A DNA stretch of 64,000 nucleotides, taken from NCBI RefSeq assembly GCF_000389635.1, contig NC_021182.1, positions 1,798,001-1,862,000 on the forward strand. The letters run 5' to 3'. A program made the position numbers and the translations under genes. The notes below the pieces were generated by a model, which worked only from the letters and a program-made list of their open reading frames with translations, ran no database searches and was not told the DNA's origin. The DNA is from Clostridium pasteurianum BC1. Lineage in GTDB: Bacteria > Bacillota > Clostridia > Clostridiales > Clostridiaceae. This document shows, in pieces, positions 54,182 through 62,567 of this stretch (positions are counted from its first letter, which is position 1; each line of letters starts with the position of its first letter).

Positions 54182-55279
54182 GAAATACCATAGGATAAGT
54201 CAGCACCCTTTCGGGTTAGGGCAAAGTTTGAACCCCTATCTTCTTTCATTACAAAAGTAGCTTTTGCTTTTTATCCTTCTCTTCTGCCCTCTATGCCGTT
54301 TCTTTTCCTTACGGTTTGATACCCCATTATTCGTGAGGAGCATATAGGGTTTACCAAGTTCCGCGCGATATATAATTGTGAAAGCCTTAGGAGCCACATC
54401 CATTCGCATTGGTTTAACAGTTCACCTTTGCTCGACTCCTTACCATTTTGGTCGAAGCGTTTCAGCCTATTTCGCTTTCTCCAGCGTAACGATTCCTACA
54501 GTGATTCACTTTACGTTCTCCATAGCTTTCTTACTCTAGCAGTTATCCCAGTTTTAGGCTTCTCGGATTTCCACATTGTCTTGTGAGCTTTCTAACCCAG
54601 ACGTTACCATCTACGCTAGTCACAATAGAGTTACCCCGAATGGATGGGGTAGCCTTGCGGCAATATATCAAGCGACTTCTTGTCGCACCTGTATCCCTCT
54701 GTCAGAATGGTGTATGAGTCCTCCATCCAGCAGGCTTGAATAGTTTGATAGCATTATCAAGTGCTTTTATACATAGTGACGTTTTCATGTTGTCAGCAGT
54801 GGCCCATCCTACTATTTCTTTAGTGCATATGTCTTTTACCGCTGCAAGATATAACCACCCTTCACGGGTGCTAATATAGGATATATCGGTAACCCAAACA
54901 GTATTTGGTTTATTTATATTGAAGTTCTGATTTAATAGGTTATTTGCTACTGGAAGATTATGATTTGAGTAAGTAGTTGCTTTAAATTTTCTCTTTCTTA
55001 TTAAATATAATTTATTATGTTTTTGTATGTTATATAGCCTTTTACGGCTGCAATGAGGGAATTTCTCTCTTACATCAGACAGCATTTTATCAAGTTCATA
55101 AATACCTTTATTTTGATCATGACTATTTTGGGCCACTTTTAATATTTTTTCATTTTCGAGTTTTCTTTTACATTTTGAGTCATTTTTCCAGTTATAATAA
55201 CCGCTCCGTGACACATGAAATAATTTGCACATCTTTTCAACCGAATGCACAGAGCATTGGGCTTTAATAGATTTATAAA

Positions 55280-55558
55280 TTACTTTCGGTTGTCCTGTAC
55301 AAAGAGTGCAGCAGCTTTTTTTAATATATCAACTGAATCCTCCAAATCATCAATTCTTTTCTGTTTCTCCTTAAGTTCATCAATTCTTGATTTCTCAGGA
55401 TCATGTTTTCTATTGTCTTTATTAATCCAATTTCTTACCGCCTGATCACTTATGCCGAGATCCTTTGCAACACTGCGTACAGATCTTCCTTCTTTAGTTA
55501 CTAATCTCACTGCATCAGCTTTAAACTCACTATTATATCTATTACCGTTACTTGACAT
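55280..55558 (-). CDS. IS3-family orfA (helix-turn-helix protein)
   Basis: This 92-residue protein has an IS3 orfA helix-turn-helix (YNSEFKADAVRLVTKEGRSVRSVAKDLGISDQAVRNWI) followed by a leucine-zipper-like coiled coil (SRIDELKEKQKRIDDLEDSVDILKKAAALF). It is complete, with a GGAGGGAA site. It normally fuses to orfB by programmed frameshifting near its end; here orfB is broken. Confidence 0.9.
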   Translation of the reverse strand: MSSNGNRYNSEFKADAVRLVTKEGRSVRSVAKDLGISDQAVRNWINKDNRKHDPEKSRIDELKEKQKRIDDLEDSVDILKKAAALFVQDNRK

Positions 55559-55631
55559 TTTTTCCTTCCCTCCATATGATTATTATAACTAACTCATATG
55601 TGTACTGTAATTCGGGTATAGGTCAGGGTGT

Positions 55632-55952
55632 ACTGATTATAAAGATAGAAGTGTAAGATCATTTTTTGAAGAAAAACCTAAAGAAAATATTAGTATAGAG
55701 ACCATACATGCTGCAAAAGGAAAAACGTATGAAGCTGTGATGTTAGTATTATCAGCAAAATCTAAAAAGGGATCGATTAAACAGATAGCAGAATTACCAC
55801 TTTGTGATGAGGAAATTAGAATCTTAAAATGCTTTAATTTATTCTATTATAATAAAGTTATTTTTTGTAGTGCAGGAGCAAGGCAGGAATACAAAATAAA
55901 TCACTTAAAAATTTATTTTGATTATATATTCCATACATGTAAAGTGTTATAA
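55632..55952 (+). pseudogene. C-terminal remnant of a UvrD-type helicase
   Basis: The frame without a start reads TDYKDRSVRSFFEEKPKENISIETIHAAKGKTYEAVMLVL, the motif V region of UvrD/Rep helicases (xHxxKGxTYExVML). It then has DEEIRILKCF, where relatives have the motif VI RxLYVAxTRA, here degraded. The N-terminal part was removed where the IS3 element begins. It is not functional. Confidence 0.65.
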
Positions 55953-55985
55953 TATAAAAAGATTTAATATACTGGAGGGGGTTAA

Positions 55986-57608
55986 ATGAAAAATATAAAG
56001 AAAAAAATTAGTTTACTTATTAGTATCTTATTTATTGTCAGTATTTTTCCTATTTCAAATTTCAATGTTAATCAATTTATTTATGATAACAATGTTTATG
56101 CAGATAACTTACCCATTAATAACCCGACATCATTAAGTCTAAGCGAGACCTCAGATACATTACCAGTAGGAGGAACAGATACTCTAACAGCATTATTAGT
56201 AACTCCAGGTAATGCTACTAATAGTGATATTAATAATGCTGTAAAATGGACATCTTCTAATATTAATGTAACAACAGTAGACAGTACAGGAAAAGTAACA
56301 GCAGTAAGTGCAGGTACTGCTACTATTACTGCAACTCTTGGAAACAAGAAGGCTTCTTGTACTGTAACTGTAAATACTCCTGTAACATCAGTAACTCTAA
56401 ACAAGACTACAGATATTCTAACAGTAGGAAGTACAGATACATTAACTGCAACAGTAGCTCCAGATAATGCTACAAACAAGGCAGTAACATGGTCATCTTC
56501 TGATACTAATGTAGCAACAGTAGACAATACAGGAAAAGTAACTGCAGTAGATGCAGGTACTGCTACTATCACAGTGACTACAGTAGATGGAAGTAAAACA
56601 GCAAGTTGTACTGTAACTGTAAATATTCCTGTAACATCAGTAACTCTAAACAAGGCTACCGATACACTAACAGTAGGTGGAACAGATACTTTAACAGCAA
56701 CAGTAGCTCCAGATAATGCTACAAATCAAGCTGTAACATGGACATCCTCAAATAATGCTATTGCAACAGTAGATGCTACAGGAAAAGTAACAGCAGTAAG
56801 TGCTGGTACAGCAGCAATTACAGTAACAACAGTAGATGGAAGTAAAACTGCAAGCTGTACAGTAACTGTAAATAATCAAAATATAACAACACCAACAGTA
56901 AAAAGTATAAGTGTAGATAAAAGCACAGTTACTAGTGGAGATATGATAACCGTAACATTAAATGCGGAAGGTTCCATTTCAGGTCCTATTACTATATATT
57001 ATGATCCACCATCAGGAAATGCAAGAAAGGTTGTGATTTTATCTAAAAATAGCAATGGTACCTATAGCGGGTATATCTCTATAGGACAATATGATGCTGT
57101 AGGATTATGGAAAGTTGATGGTATACTGTTAACTGATGTTGCAGGCAATAGCATACTAATAAATAATACAGAATCAAATCCTCCTTATAGAACAAATAAT
57201 ACAACAGATCTAAGCAGTGGTGATTTTACAATTAAAGGGACAGTACAAAATATAACAACACCAACAGTAAAAAGTATAAGTGTAGATAAAAGCACAGTTA
57301 CTAGTGGAGATATGATAACCGTAACATTAAATGCGGAAGGTTCCATTTCAGGTCCTATTACTATATATTATGATCCACCATCAGGAAATGCAAGAAAGGT
57401 TGTGATTTTATCTAAAAATAGCAATGGTACCTATAGCGGGTATATCTCTATAGGACAATATGATGCTGTAGGACTATGGAAAGTTGATGGTATACTGTTA
57501 ACTGATGTTGCAGGCAATAGCATACTAATAAATAATACAGAATCAAATCCTCCTTATAGAACAAATAATACAACAGATCTAAGCAGTGGTGATTTTACAG
57601 TTAAATAG
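55986..57608 (+). CDS. Secreted protein with three BIG2 domains and two identical C-terminal repeats
   Basis: This 540-residue protein has an N-terminal signal sequence (1-40, ending NNVYA). Three bacterial Ig-like (BIG2) domains follow at about 48-130, 131-213 and 214-297, each with the pattern VTLNKxTDxLTVGxTDTLTAT, then AVTWxSSxxxxATVD and GKVTAVxAGTAxITV. Two 123-residue copies of another beta domain follow (VKSISVDKSTVTSGDMITV to DLSSGDFT). They differ by almost nothing even at DNA level. There is no LPXTG or membrane tail, so it is exported and may bind the wall or other cells. The ribosome binding site is TGGAGGGGG. Confidence 0.88.
   Translation: MKNIKKKISLLISILFIVSIFPISNFNVNQFIYDNNVYADNLPINNPTSLSLSETSDTLPVGGTDTLTALLVTPGNATNSDINNAVKWTSSNINVTTVDSTGKVTAVSAGTATITATLGNKKASCTVTVNTPVTSVTLNKTTDILTVGSTDTLTATVAPDNATNKAVTWSSSDTNVATVDNTGKVTAVDAGTATITVTTVDGSKTASCTVTVNIPVTSVTLNKATDTLTVGGTDTLTATVAPDNATNQAVTWTSSNNAIATVDATGKVTAVSAGTAAITVTTVDGSKTASCTVTVNNQNITTPTVKSISVDKSTVTSGDMITVTLNAEGSISGPITIYYDPPSGNARKVVILSKNSNGTYSGYISIGQYDAVGLWKVDGILLTDVAGNSILINNTESNPPYRTNNTTDLSSGDFTIKGTVQNITTPTVKSISVDKSTVTSGDMITVTLNAEGSISGPITIYYDPPSGNARKVVILSKNSNGTYSGYISIGQYDAVGLWKVDGILLTDVAGNSILINNTESNPPYRTNNTTDLSSGDFTVK
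56881..57608 (+). repeat. 369-bp in-frame tandem duplication
   Basis: The unit starting ATATAACAACACCAACAGTA at 56881 recurs at 57250, giving a period of 369 bases (123 codons). I found only about two base differences before the end, one silent change (TTATGG/CTATGG) and one near the stop. It is a very recent duplication or is kept uniform by recombination. Confidence 0.9.
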
Positions 57609-57652
57609 AATATATTGAATTGAACACAATGCCAATTAAGTTGAATTGGATA

Positions 57653-57692
57653 AATAAGAGCAAAGTCTTAATATAAAAGGCTTTACTCTTAT
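57653..57692 (+). terminator. Terminator after the BIG2 protein gene
   Basis: AATAAGAGCAAAG pairs with CTTTACTCTTATT (one mismatch) and is followed by TTTTTCTG. Confidence 0.75.
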
Positions 57693-57856
57693 TTTTTCTG
57701 TTTTAAACTTTAATTTTAGGTTCTGTTAAAGAATAATGTTGAAATTATAATAAAGATTAAAAGGAACGTCTATAATTAATTATAACGGGTTCCTTTAGCT
57801 CGTCTAATAAGAAAATTACGTACAAAAATCATTTCTAAATATTTATAATTAATATA

Positions 57857-58325
57857 TTACACTTGAACTAGTCGTTTGCCTAATTCAAATGCCTTCTTAC
57901 AATCTTGTGGAAATACTTCTTTCTTACGCTTTGCCTTTTCATTAACATTAAAAGCTGTTGCAACATATTTTGAATAATCATCAAATTGATAAGTATCAGT
58001 TACAAAAAGTGATTCTGCTTTTCCGAAAAATCTTTCCACTAAAAATTCATTATATTTAAGGGATTCTTTCCATTTTGTTTGTTCCAATTTTTGTTCATTA
58101 ACTCTAAATGTATAAATTAATCCTACTGAAATTCTTTTAGGAAAAAGCGAAGAATAATTTTCATCATAAACTAGATATGGAAAAATTAATCGTTCCATAA
58201 AAGATTTCATTTCACCTGTAATTGATCCTAAATAAATTGGCGAACCAAGAATTATAGCATCTGCGTTCTTAATTTTTTTTAGAATTGGACTTATTTCATC
58301 ATTTCCTGTAATTGGTGGGTACTCT
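57857..58325 (-). pseudogene. Flavodoxin-family oxidoreductase lacking its N-terminus
   Basis: The minus-strand frame reads NDEISPILKKIKNADAIILGSPIYLGSITGEMKSFMERLIFPYLVYD and continues to a normal C-terminus at 57857 (DCKKAFELGKRLVQV). The GSPIYxGxxxGxMKxFxDR block is the FMN ring-binding strand of NAD(P)H-dependent flavodoxin-like oxidoreductases. The phosphate-binding N-terminal third is missing: sequence beyond about 58325 belongs to something else. An internal Met at 58210 gives a 117-residue frame but not a whole protein. Confidence 0.75.
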
Positions 58326-58329
58326 ATTA

Positions 58330-58434
58330 ATGATGCAGACGAACTGATGAAAGACCCCGATAACTACAATTACAGAGGTATATCATGGTTTAAAAAGTTA
58401 GATGATAAACTATTCAAAAATCAAAACAATAAAT
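58330..58434 (+). pseudogene. C-terminal fragment of an unknown gene
   Basis: On the plus strand a frame without a start reads NDADELMKDPDNYNYRGISW and on to FKKLDDKLFKNQNNK before its stop. It abuts the truncated flavodoxin gene head to head, marking a deletion or insertion junction near 58325-58330. Its family is not recognised. Confidence 0.35.
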
Positions 58435-58577
58435 GAAATTTATGAGTTAAAAGTTAAATCCTTAAACTCTTTTATATTGACACCATAGATTGAAAACATT
58501 TTTTCTTCTCCTGATAATTATATTTCAGCTTTATAATAAAAATGGGCAGCTGGAACTACCCATTTTTAGTATGATAT

Positions 58578-60335
58578 TTATGAATCTTTAGTAGCACTAA
58601 CTTCCTCTAATGTTTTTGTGCTGAGTATAGCAGAAATGCTGTCAATAATATCATTAAATTCACCCTTCTTGTACATTTCGACTAGCTTAAACCTTTGTAT
58701 TTTGCCGCTGGTAGTCTTAGGAATAGATCTTATGGGAATTATTTCATCTACATTTATACCAACTTGTTCCTTTATTATTTCTTTTACATCTTCAGCAAGA
58801 GCTAAGAAATCTTCAATTTTCTTTTTAAAGCGTAAAAATATAATCAATTTTTCTTTTTCAATTACTTTATCCTTTAATCCACAGACAACTATTCTTCCAC
58901 TGACAATTCCTTCTATCTTTTCACATTTCTTTTCAATATAATGTGGATAGTAAGTTATACCATTAATTCGAATTATATCTGTTGCTCTCCCTATGACAAC
59001 TATTCTTCTGTTTTTTATAAAACCTAAATCACCAGTGCTAAGCCATCCATCTTTATCTATTATTTTTTTCGTAAGCTCTGGATTATTGTAATACTCACCT
59101 GTAACATTGCCTCCACTAATTTGAATATGACCAAGCTTGCCTTCATCTAAAGCATTTCCATTATCATCAACTATTCTGATAGTACAGTTTCTTACGCTGT
59201 ATCCTTCAACCACTAATTCCATGACTAACTCAGAATCTTCATCCTTTTTTAACTCAATGATATCTTGACCCACACCCAAAGAATCCCTTCTCACATATAC
59301 ACATGAAAATTCTTCATCGGCAGGTGGAAATGCCACAGCTAAACTGGCATCTGCCATACCATAGACAGGATACATAGCAACTCTTTTTAAATTATATCTG
59401 CTTAATTTATTTAAAAATTCATTGATTATATCCACTGAAATAGGCTCAGCTCCATTAAATACCTTTCTTACACAGCTTAAATCCCATTCAGGATATTCTT
59501 TATCCTTTAAATTATCTAAGAAATATCTAAATCCAAAGTTAGAAGCTGCTATAATTGTGGCTCTGTGCTCGTTAACTTTCTTTATCCACAAAACCGGATT
59601 TCTTATGAATAATGTAGTTGGCATTAAGCATTGATCAACATTGAGAACCAATGGCATAAGATGAAAACCTATAATACCCATATCATGGGCTAAAGGCATC
59701 CAACTCAAAGTTACATCTTCATCGTTGCCCTTAAACCCTTTAATAATGTCTACTATATTAGTCAATAAATTTTTATGAGTTAAAACTACTCCTTTGGAAT
59801 CTCCAGTAGTACCAGATGAAAATTGTATAAATGCGATATCCTCAGGTTTAATATCTTGTACTACCCCGATTCCTTCCTCTTTTATTACTTCCTCCATAGA
59901 AATAGAATTATCCTTTAAGCATTTAAACACTTTCTCAAAACTCGTATCTTTTGCATAATTATCTATGCTTTTTAAACATTTTTCATCTATAATTATTTTA
60001 GGACTTTTTAGCTGACTAAATATTTTTAAAACCTTTGATCTGTTTTCCTTATAGGTTACACTAACAGGAACAGGGATTATTTTTCCCAATATACATGCCC
60101 AAAAAGTGTAAATAAACTGCTCATTTTCATCCTCTTTTATTTGTAATATCAGTTCATCACCTGGTTTTAATCCACAAGCCTGAAGATTATATAAAACCTG
60201 TACAGCCTTATTATATATATCCTTATAGGAAATATATTTCTCCTGATTTTCTCCTTTTATAAGAAAAACTCCTCTTTTGAAACTACTTTCAGCTGATTTA
60301 ATTAAGCTTTCAGCTAGGGTAAACACATTATTCAA
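58578..60335 (-). CDS. Fatty-acyl-AMP ligase/acyl-CoA synthetase (polyketide or lipopeptide loading type)
   Basis: This 585-residue adenylate-forming enzyme has the ATP-binding loop FSSGTTGDSKGVVLTHKNLL (about 171-190), the substrate region SWMPLAHDMGIIGFHLMPL (the HD-MGLIG form found in fatty-acyl-AMP ligases), MYPVYGMADASLAVAFPP, GWLSTGDLGF and the hinge VIGRATDIIRINGITYYPHYIE. The C-terminal KTTSGKIQRFKL carries the catalytic Lys. The pattern fits the ligases that activate fatty acids for polyketide/nonribosomal assembly lines. It starts 13 bases after the end of a polyketide-synthase remnant on the same strand, which supports that role. A short linker protein or carrier that would take the acyl group is absent here. 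Confidence 0.85.
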   Translation of the reverse strand: MNNVFTLAESLIKSAESSFKRGVFLIKGENQEKYISYKDIYNKAVQVLYNLQACGLKPGDELILQIKEDENEQFIYTFWACILGKIIPVPVSVTYKENRSKVLKIFSQLKSPKIIIDEKCLKSIDNYAKDTSFEKVFKCLKDNSISMEEVIKEEGIGVVQDIKPEDIAFIQFSSGTTGDSKGVVLTHKNLLTNIVDIIKGFKGNDEDVTLSWMPLAHDMGIIGFHLMPLVLNVDQCLMPTTLFIRNPVLWIKKVNEHRATIIAASNFGFRYFLDNLKDKEYPEWDLSCVRKVFNGAEPISVDIINEFLNKLSRYNLKRVAMYPVYGMADASLAVAFPPADEEFSCVYVRRDSLGVGQDIIELKKDEDSELVMELVVEGYSVRNCTIRIVDDNGNALDEGKLGHIQISGGNVTGEYYNNPELTKKIIDKDGWLSTGDLGFIKNRRIVVIGRATDIIRINGITYYPHYIEKKCEKIEGIVSGRIVVCGLKDKVIEKEKLIIFLRFKKKIEDFLALAEDVKEIIKEQVGINVDEIIPIRSIPKTTSGKIQRFKLVEMYKKGEFNDIIDSISAILSTKTLEEVSATKDS

Positions 60336-60348
60336 ATTCTACACTTCC

Positions 60349-60780
60349 TTACATTAATTTATTTGAAAAAAAATTAAAACTAAGTTTCTCGTAAGAAGCC
60401 TGTCTTTCGCTCTTGCTTAAGTATGAACTATTAGTAATTTTCACTAATCCAGATGAATTAATATACTGTGTAGCAAAGGTATCATCAAGTCTTATAACGT
60501 TGTTTGAATTCATTTCAGTAATAATTGTTTTGCTTCTTATTTCATCTGATTTATCATATTTATTCATATCTTACACAAAAGATACTTTATATTCTGTATT
60601 TTCGAAAGAATAGGTTGGCAGCGGAAATTTGATTATATTTCCTAGATAAAGATTTCTAGGATTATATGCTGCTCTAAGAGTATATAGCCTTGCTAGTGCT
60701 GCTAAAAATGCTTTTTCAGAATTAATTCTAATGTTTTCATGTAAAAATGCTACCTGTATACTTAACAATGTTTTATGCAA
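60349..60780 (-). pseudogene. Polyketide synthase remnant (end of an acyltransferase module)
   Basis: From Met 60780 the frame reads SEKAFLAALARLYTLRAAYN, then PRNLYLGNIIKFPLPTYSFENTEYKVSFV and a stop. The LPTYPFxRxxYW-like motif closes the AT-to-next-domain linker of type I polyketide synthases (xFLxALxRLYxxGxxIxWxxLY...PLPTYPFE). In the same frame, one codon after the stop, a 72-residue stretch (MNKYDKSDEIRSKTI...) continues to 60349 and may be the former linker. Upstream ketosynthase and acyltransferase domains are gone. Confidence 0.55.
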
Positions 60781-61193
60781 TAGTGTTTTCAGAATTACTA
60801 TTAAAAATATAGATATTTGAATTTATGATATAACAATCATTAAATTTTATGTTATATTATTTAATTAATTATCTAAATTTTAGAATAATATAAATTATAT
60901 GTCAATATTTTTTTGCTATTTTTTAATTTTATTAACAATATTATTATACTACAAATATTTGCCAGTTTTTTTGTTCCAGTTTTTATTATAAATTACATAT
61001 CAGATCATTCAATAGAATTTACAAATTAATAACCTTTATTTAACTTTAATCGATATAATTATTATAAAATTAACAATGACTTAATTCATTGAAAGGTTCT
61101 CTTACATTATTTAAAAAGAGTCTGATTTATTACAAAGATTAGATAGTATAAAGGCAGTTAAGAATTAAAGATAATTAACTGGGGATAATAAAT
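60781..61193. other. AT-rich gap without genes
   Basis: Sequence of very high A+T with no supported frame. A TTTTTTAAATAATG hairpin-like word near 61100 and weak TATAAT words are all that is seen. Confidence 0.4.
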
Positions 61194-61220
61194 ATGAAAC
61201 GAATCTTTGTTAGGAGATGA
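61194..61220 (+). CDS. Possible 8-codon leader peptide
   Basis: ATG 61194 behind GGGGAT encodes MKRIFVRR and stops at 61218-61220, five bases before the next start codon. The Arg codons AGG-AGA of this mini-frame are at the same time the ribosome binding site of the next gene. It could couple or tune translation, but it may be chance. Confidence 0.3.
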   Translation: MKRIFVRR

Positions 61221-61224
61221 ATTT

Positions 61225-61497
61225 ATGTCAAAAATAGAGGATGCGATCGAAAGAATTAAAATTCTTGAATGTCCTACAGGTGAAGTAGAAAATAGAATTG
61301 CAGGAATACTTGAGGATTACGGAGTTGCTAATAGAAGTGAAATAGAAGTGAAAAGACATGAAGAATTAAATATAAATGGAGCAGAGGAATTTTGTGCGAA
61401 GATATCAGGGACTAATAAGCAATCTATAATAGTTTTAGCAAATTCGGGGATGGATGATTATGTAGCTAAAGTTACAGATGCTTATATAAAGTATTAG
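61225..61497 (+). CDS. Small conserved-looking cytosolic protein, function unknown
   Basis: This acidic protein is 90 residues long (MSKIEDAIERIKILECPTGEVENRIAGILEDYGV...), with a predicted N-terminal helix pair and a C-terminal strand-helix part (SIIVLANSGMDDYVAKVTDAYIKY). ATG 61225 is chosen because TAGGAGATG precedes it. I do not recognise the family. It ends about 80 bases before the long direct repeat and appears complete. Confidence 0.65.
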   Translation: MSKIEDAIERIKILECPTGEVENRIAGILEDYGVANRSEIEVKRHEELNINGAEEFCAKISGTNKQSIIVLANSGMDDYVAKVTDAYIKY

Positions 61498-61576
61498 TTT
61501 TATATATACACTTAAGTATTTTACACTTAGTATAAGATATAAAAGTTAGTTTATTCAACCAATAAGCTTATTAAAA

Positions 61577-61790
61577 TTTTCCCACACTTTTCCCACAAAA
61601 GTTCTGATAACCATAGTTTTGTTTAGAAAGTAGAAGTAAGTAAAGCTAGTAATATCAACATTTATAGGAAAGTGCAGAAAAATAAAAATATATAAAAATA
61701 AATCACGGGTTCGATTCCCGTTGGGGCTACCAAAGCTTACATAAGCCGGTTTACAGAGTTTGTAGACTGGCTTATTTTTTTATTTTCCCA
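61577..61790 (+). repeat. Long direct repeat with tRNA 3' end, copy B
   Basis: Nearly identical to 51326-51541, including the tRNA T arm to CCA at 61701-61732 and the trailing terminator stem. The tRNA pieces of the two copies are exactly 10,250 bases apart. Small differences (for example TTTCAGATAGC versus TTCTGATAACC) show the copies have had time to diverge. Confidence 0.75.
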
Positions 61791-61816
61791 GTGAGTAGTA
61801 AGATACACAAGATATG

Positions 61817-62449
61817 TTACAAATTCTCAAATTGATTCGCAAAGCTATATAAAATATCAGGCATATAATTGCCTTGTTCTATAAATGACTTTCCAAATTC
61901 GCTTATCATTTTTCTCATCTCTTCAAAAGACAAGGGCATATCGTTCCTAAGCCAGTCTACCATAATCGTAGAAACTCCTGCAATTTGATACTTTATTGAA
62001 TATTTATAATGTAATTCGTTTAATTTGTCTATAGTTGTATGTTCTTCTTTATACAGATGTACTAAATATTTTATGAATTTCTCAAATCGTTCAAGTATTA
62101 AATAATAAGGCCCAGCTTTGATAATTTTTAGTAAAGGCTCACGATGCTTCTTCAAGTGTGCAAAGAGGAGATCATTAAGAACATCATTCTGATTATTACC
62201 CTGTATTTTTTTTGTTATTTCTAGACGCTCTTTAAATATATAATCCAAATATTTGATAATAATATCATCTTTACTTTTATAATTCCTGTAGAAAGTCTGT
62301 CTGGCGACTCCTGCTTTTTTTGTAATGTTGGTAATTTTAATCTTATCGTAGGGTGTTGTCTCCAATAATAAAAGTAAGGCCTCTAAAATCCATTCTCTTG
62401 TCCGCTGAACTTGTTTATTTACCAAATTTTTTTGATGCAACACTTTCAC
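61817..62449 (-). CDS. TetR-family transcriptional regulator
   Basis: This 210-residue regulator has an N-terminal TetR helix-turn-helix (residues 17-65: TREWILEALLLLLETTPYDKIKITNITKKAGVARQTFYRNYKSKDDII). The rest is the helical ligand-binding part of the TetR_C group that includes dihydroxyacetone kinase-type regulators. It is divergent from the glycosyltransferase gene 118 bases away, and probably controls it through a dyad at that promoter. An AAAGAGGTG site lies before the start. Confidence 0.9.
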   Translation of the reverse strand: MKVLHQKNLVNKQVQRTREWILEALLLLLETTPYDKIKITNITKKAGVARQTFYRNYKSKDDIIIKYLDYIFKERLEITKKIQGNNQNDVLNDLLFAHLKKHREPLLKIIKAGPYYLILERFEKFIKYLVHLYKEEHTTIDKLNELHYKYSIKYQIAGVSTIMVDWLRNDMPLSFEEMRKMISEFGKSFIEQGNYMPDILYSFANQFENL

Positions 62450-62488
62450 CTCTTTTGTCTATTTTCGTGGATAAAGTCCTCATTTTAA

Positions 62489-62541
62489 TTGAACTTTGTT
62501 TTTACTTATACTATAATTTATTCCATCACTTGGTACAAGTG
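62489..62541 (+). promoter_or_regulatory. Promoter and likely TetR operator of the glycosyltransferase gene
   Basis: TTGAAC (62489-62494), a 17-base spacer and TATAAT (62512-62517) make a strong promoter. Just downstream at 62527-62541 lies CACTTGGTACAAGTG, a perfect 6-bp dyad with a 3-base centre, in the place where a repressor would block initiation. Confidence 0.7.
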
Positions 62542-62567
62542 TAAATTGTAAATGGAGGTTGATTAAA

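Larger units (their letters stand above)
52582..54688 (-). mobile_element. Group II intron inserted in IS3 orfB
   Basis: The intron is 2107 bases. On the minus strand its 5' end is GTGCGACAAG (the GUGYG consensus) directly after the exon bases ATACAG. Its 3' end is ...TTTAGTCGAT directly before TACTGCAGTC; the ending AT fits the AY rule. Domain V is the 35-base hairpin at 52623-52657 (GAGCCG...CGGTTC with a GGGAAACTC-type tip). Domain VI follows (AAAGGGAGCAATCCCTTT). Removing the intron rejoins ATACAG to TACTGC, which encodes IQ-YC as IS3 transposases require. Confidence 0.88.
52315..55250 (-). pseudogene. IS3 orfB transposase, split by the intron and frameshifted
   Basis: The N-terminal part (54689-55250) has VEKMCKLFHVSRSGYYNW, the HTH_21-like YELDKMLSDVREKF region and the first catalytic Asp in TVWVTDISYISTREGWLYLAAVKD. 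The C-terminal part (52315-52581) has CSHEYQSFLKSHKIICSMSRNNACAETFFSTIKFE, with the final catalytic Glu. Joining across the intron gives GIQ-YCSHEYQSF, the expected family sequence. Independently of the intron, a 4-base insertion near 54735 (CTGG in AAGCCTG-CTGG-ATGG) breaks the frame, so splicing alone would not restore the protein. OrfB is normally made by -1 frameshifting from orfA. Confidence 0.8.
52315..55622 (-). mobile_element. IS3-family element interrupted by a group II intron
   Basis: OrfA and the two halves of orfB lie on the minus strand with a 2.1-kb intron between the halves. The right end region (AACTCATATGTGTACTG near 55590) recurs beside the IS3 remnant at 42620. The left boundary is not certain; it lies somewhere in 52210-52314. 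The right edge cuts into a helicase-like coding remnant at about 55622. Confidence 0.75.

Noticed and set aside
56096-56653. 185-residue minus-strand frame with repeats
   Set aside because: Antisense mirror of the BIG2 repeats; no ribosome binding site.
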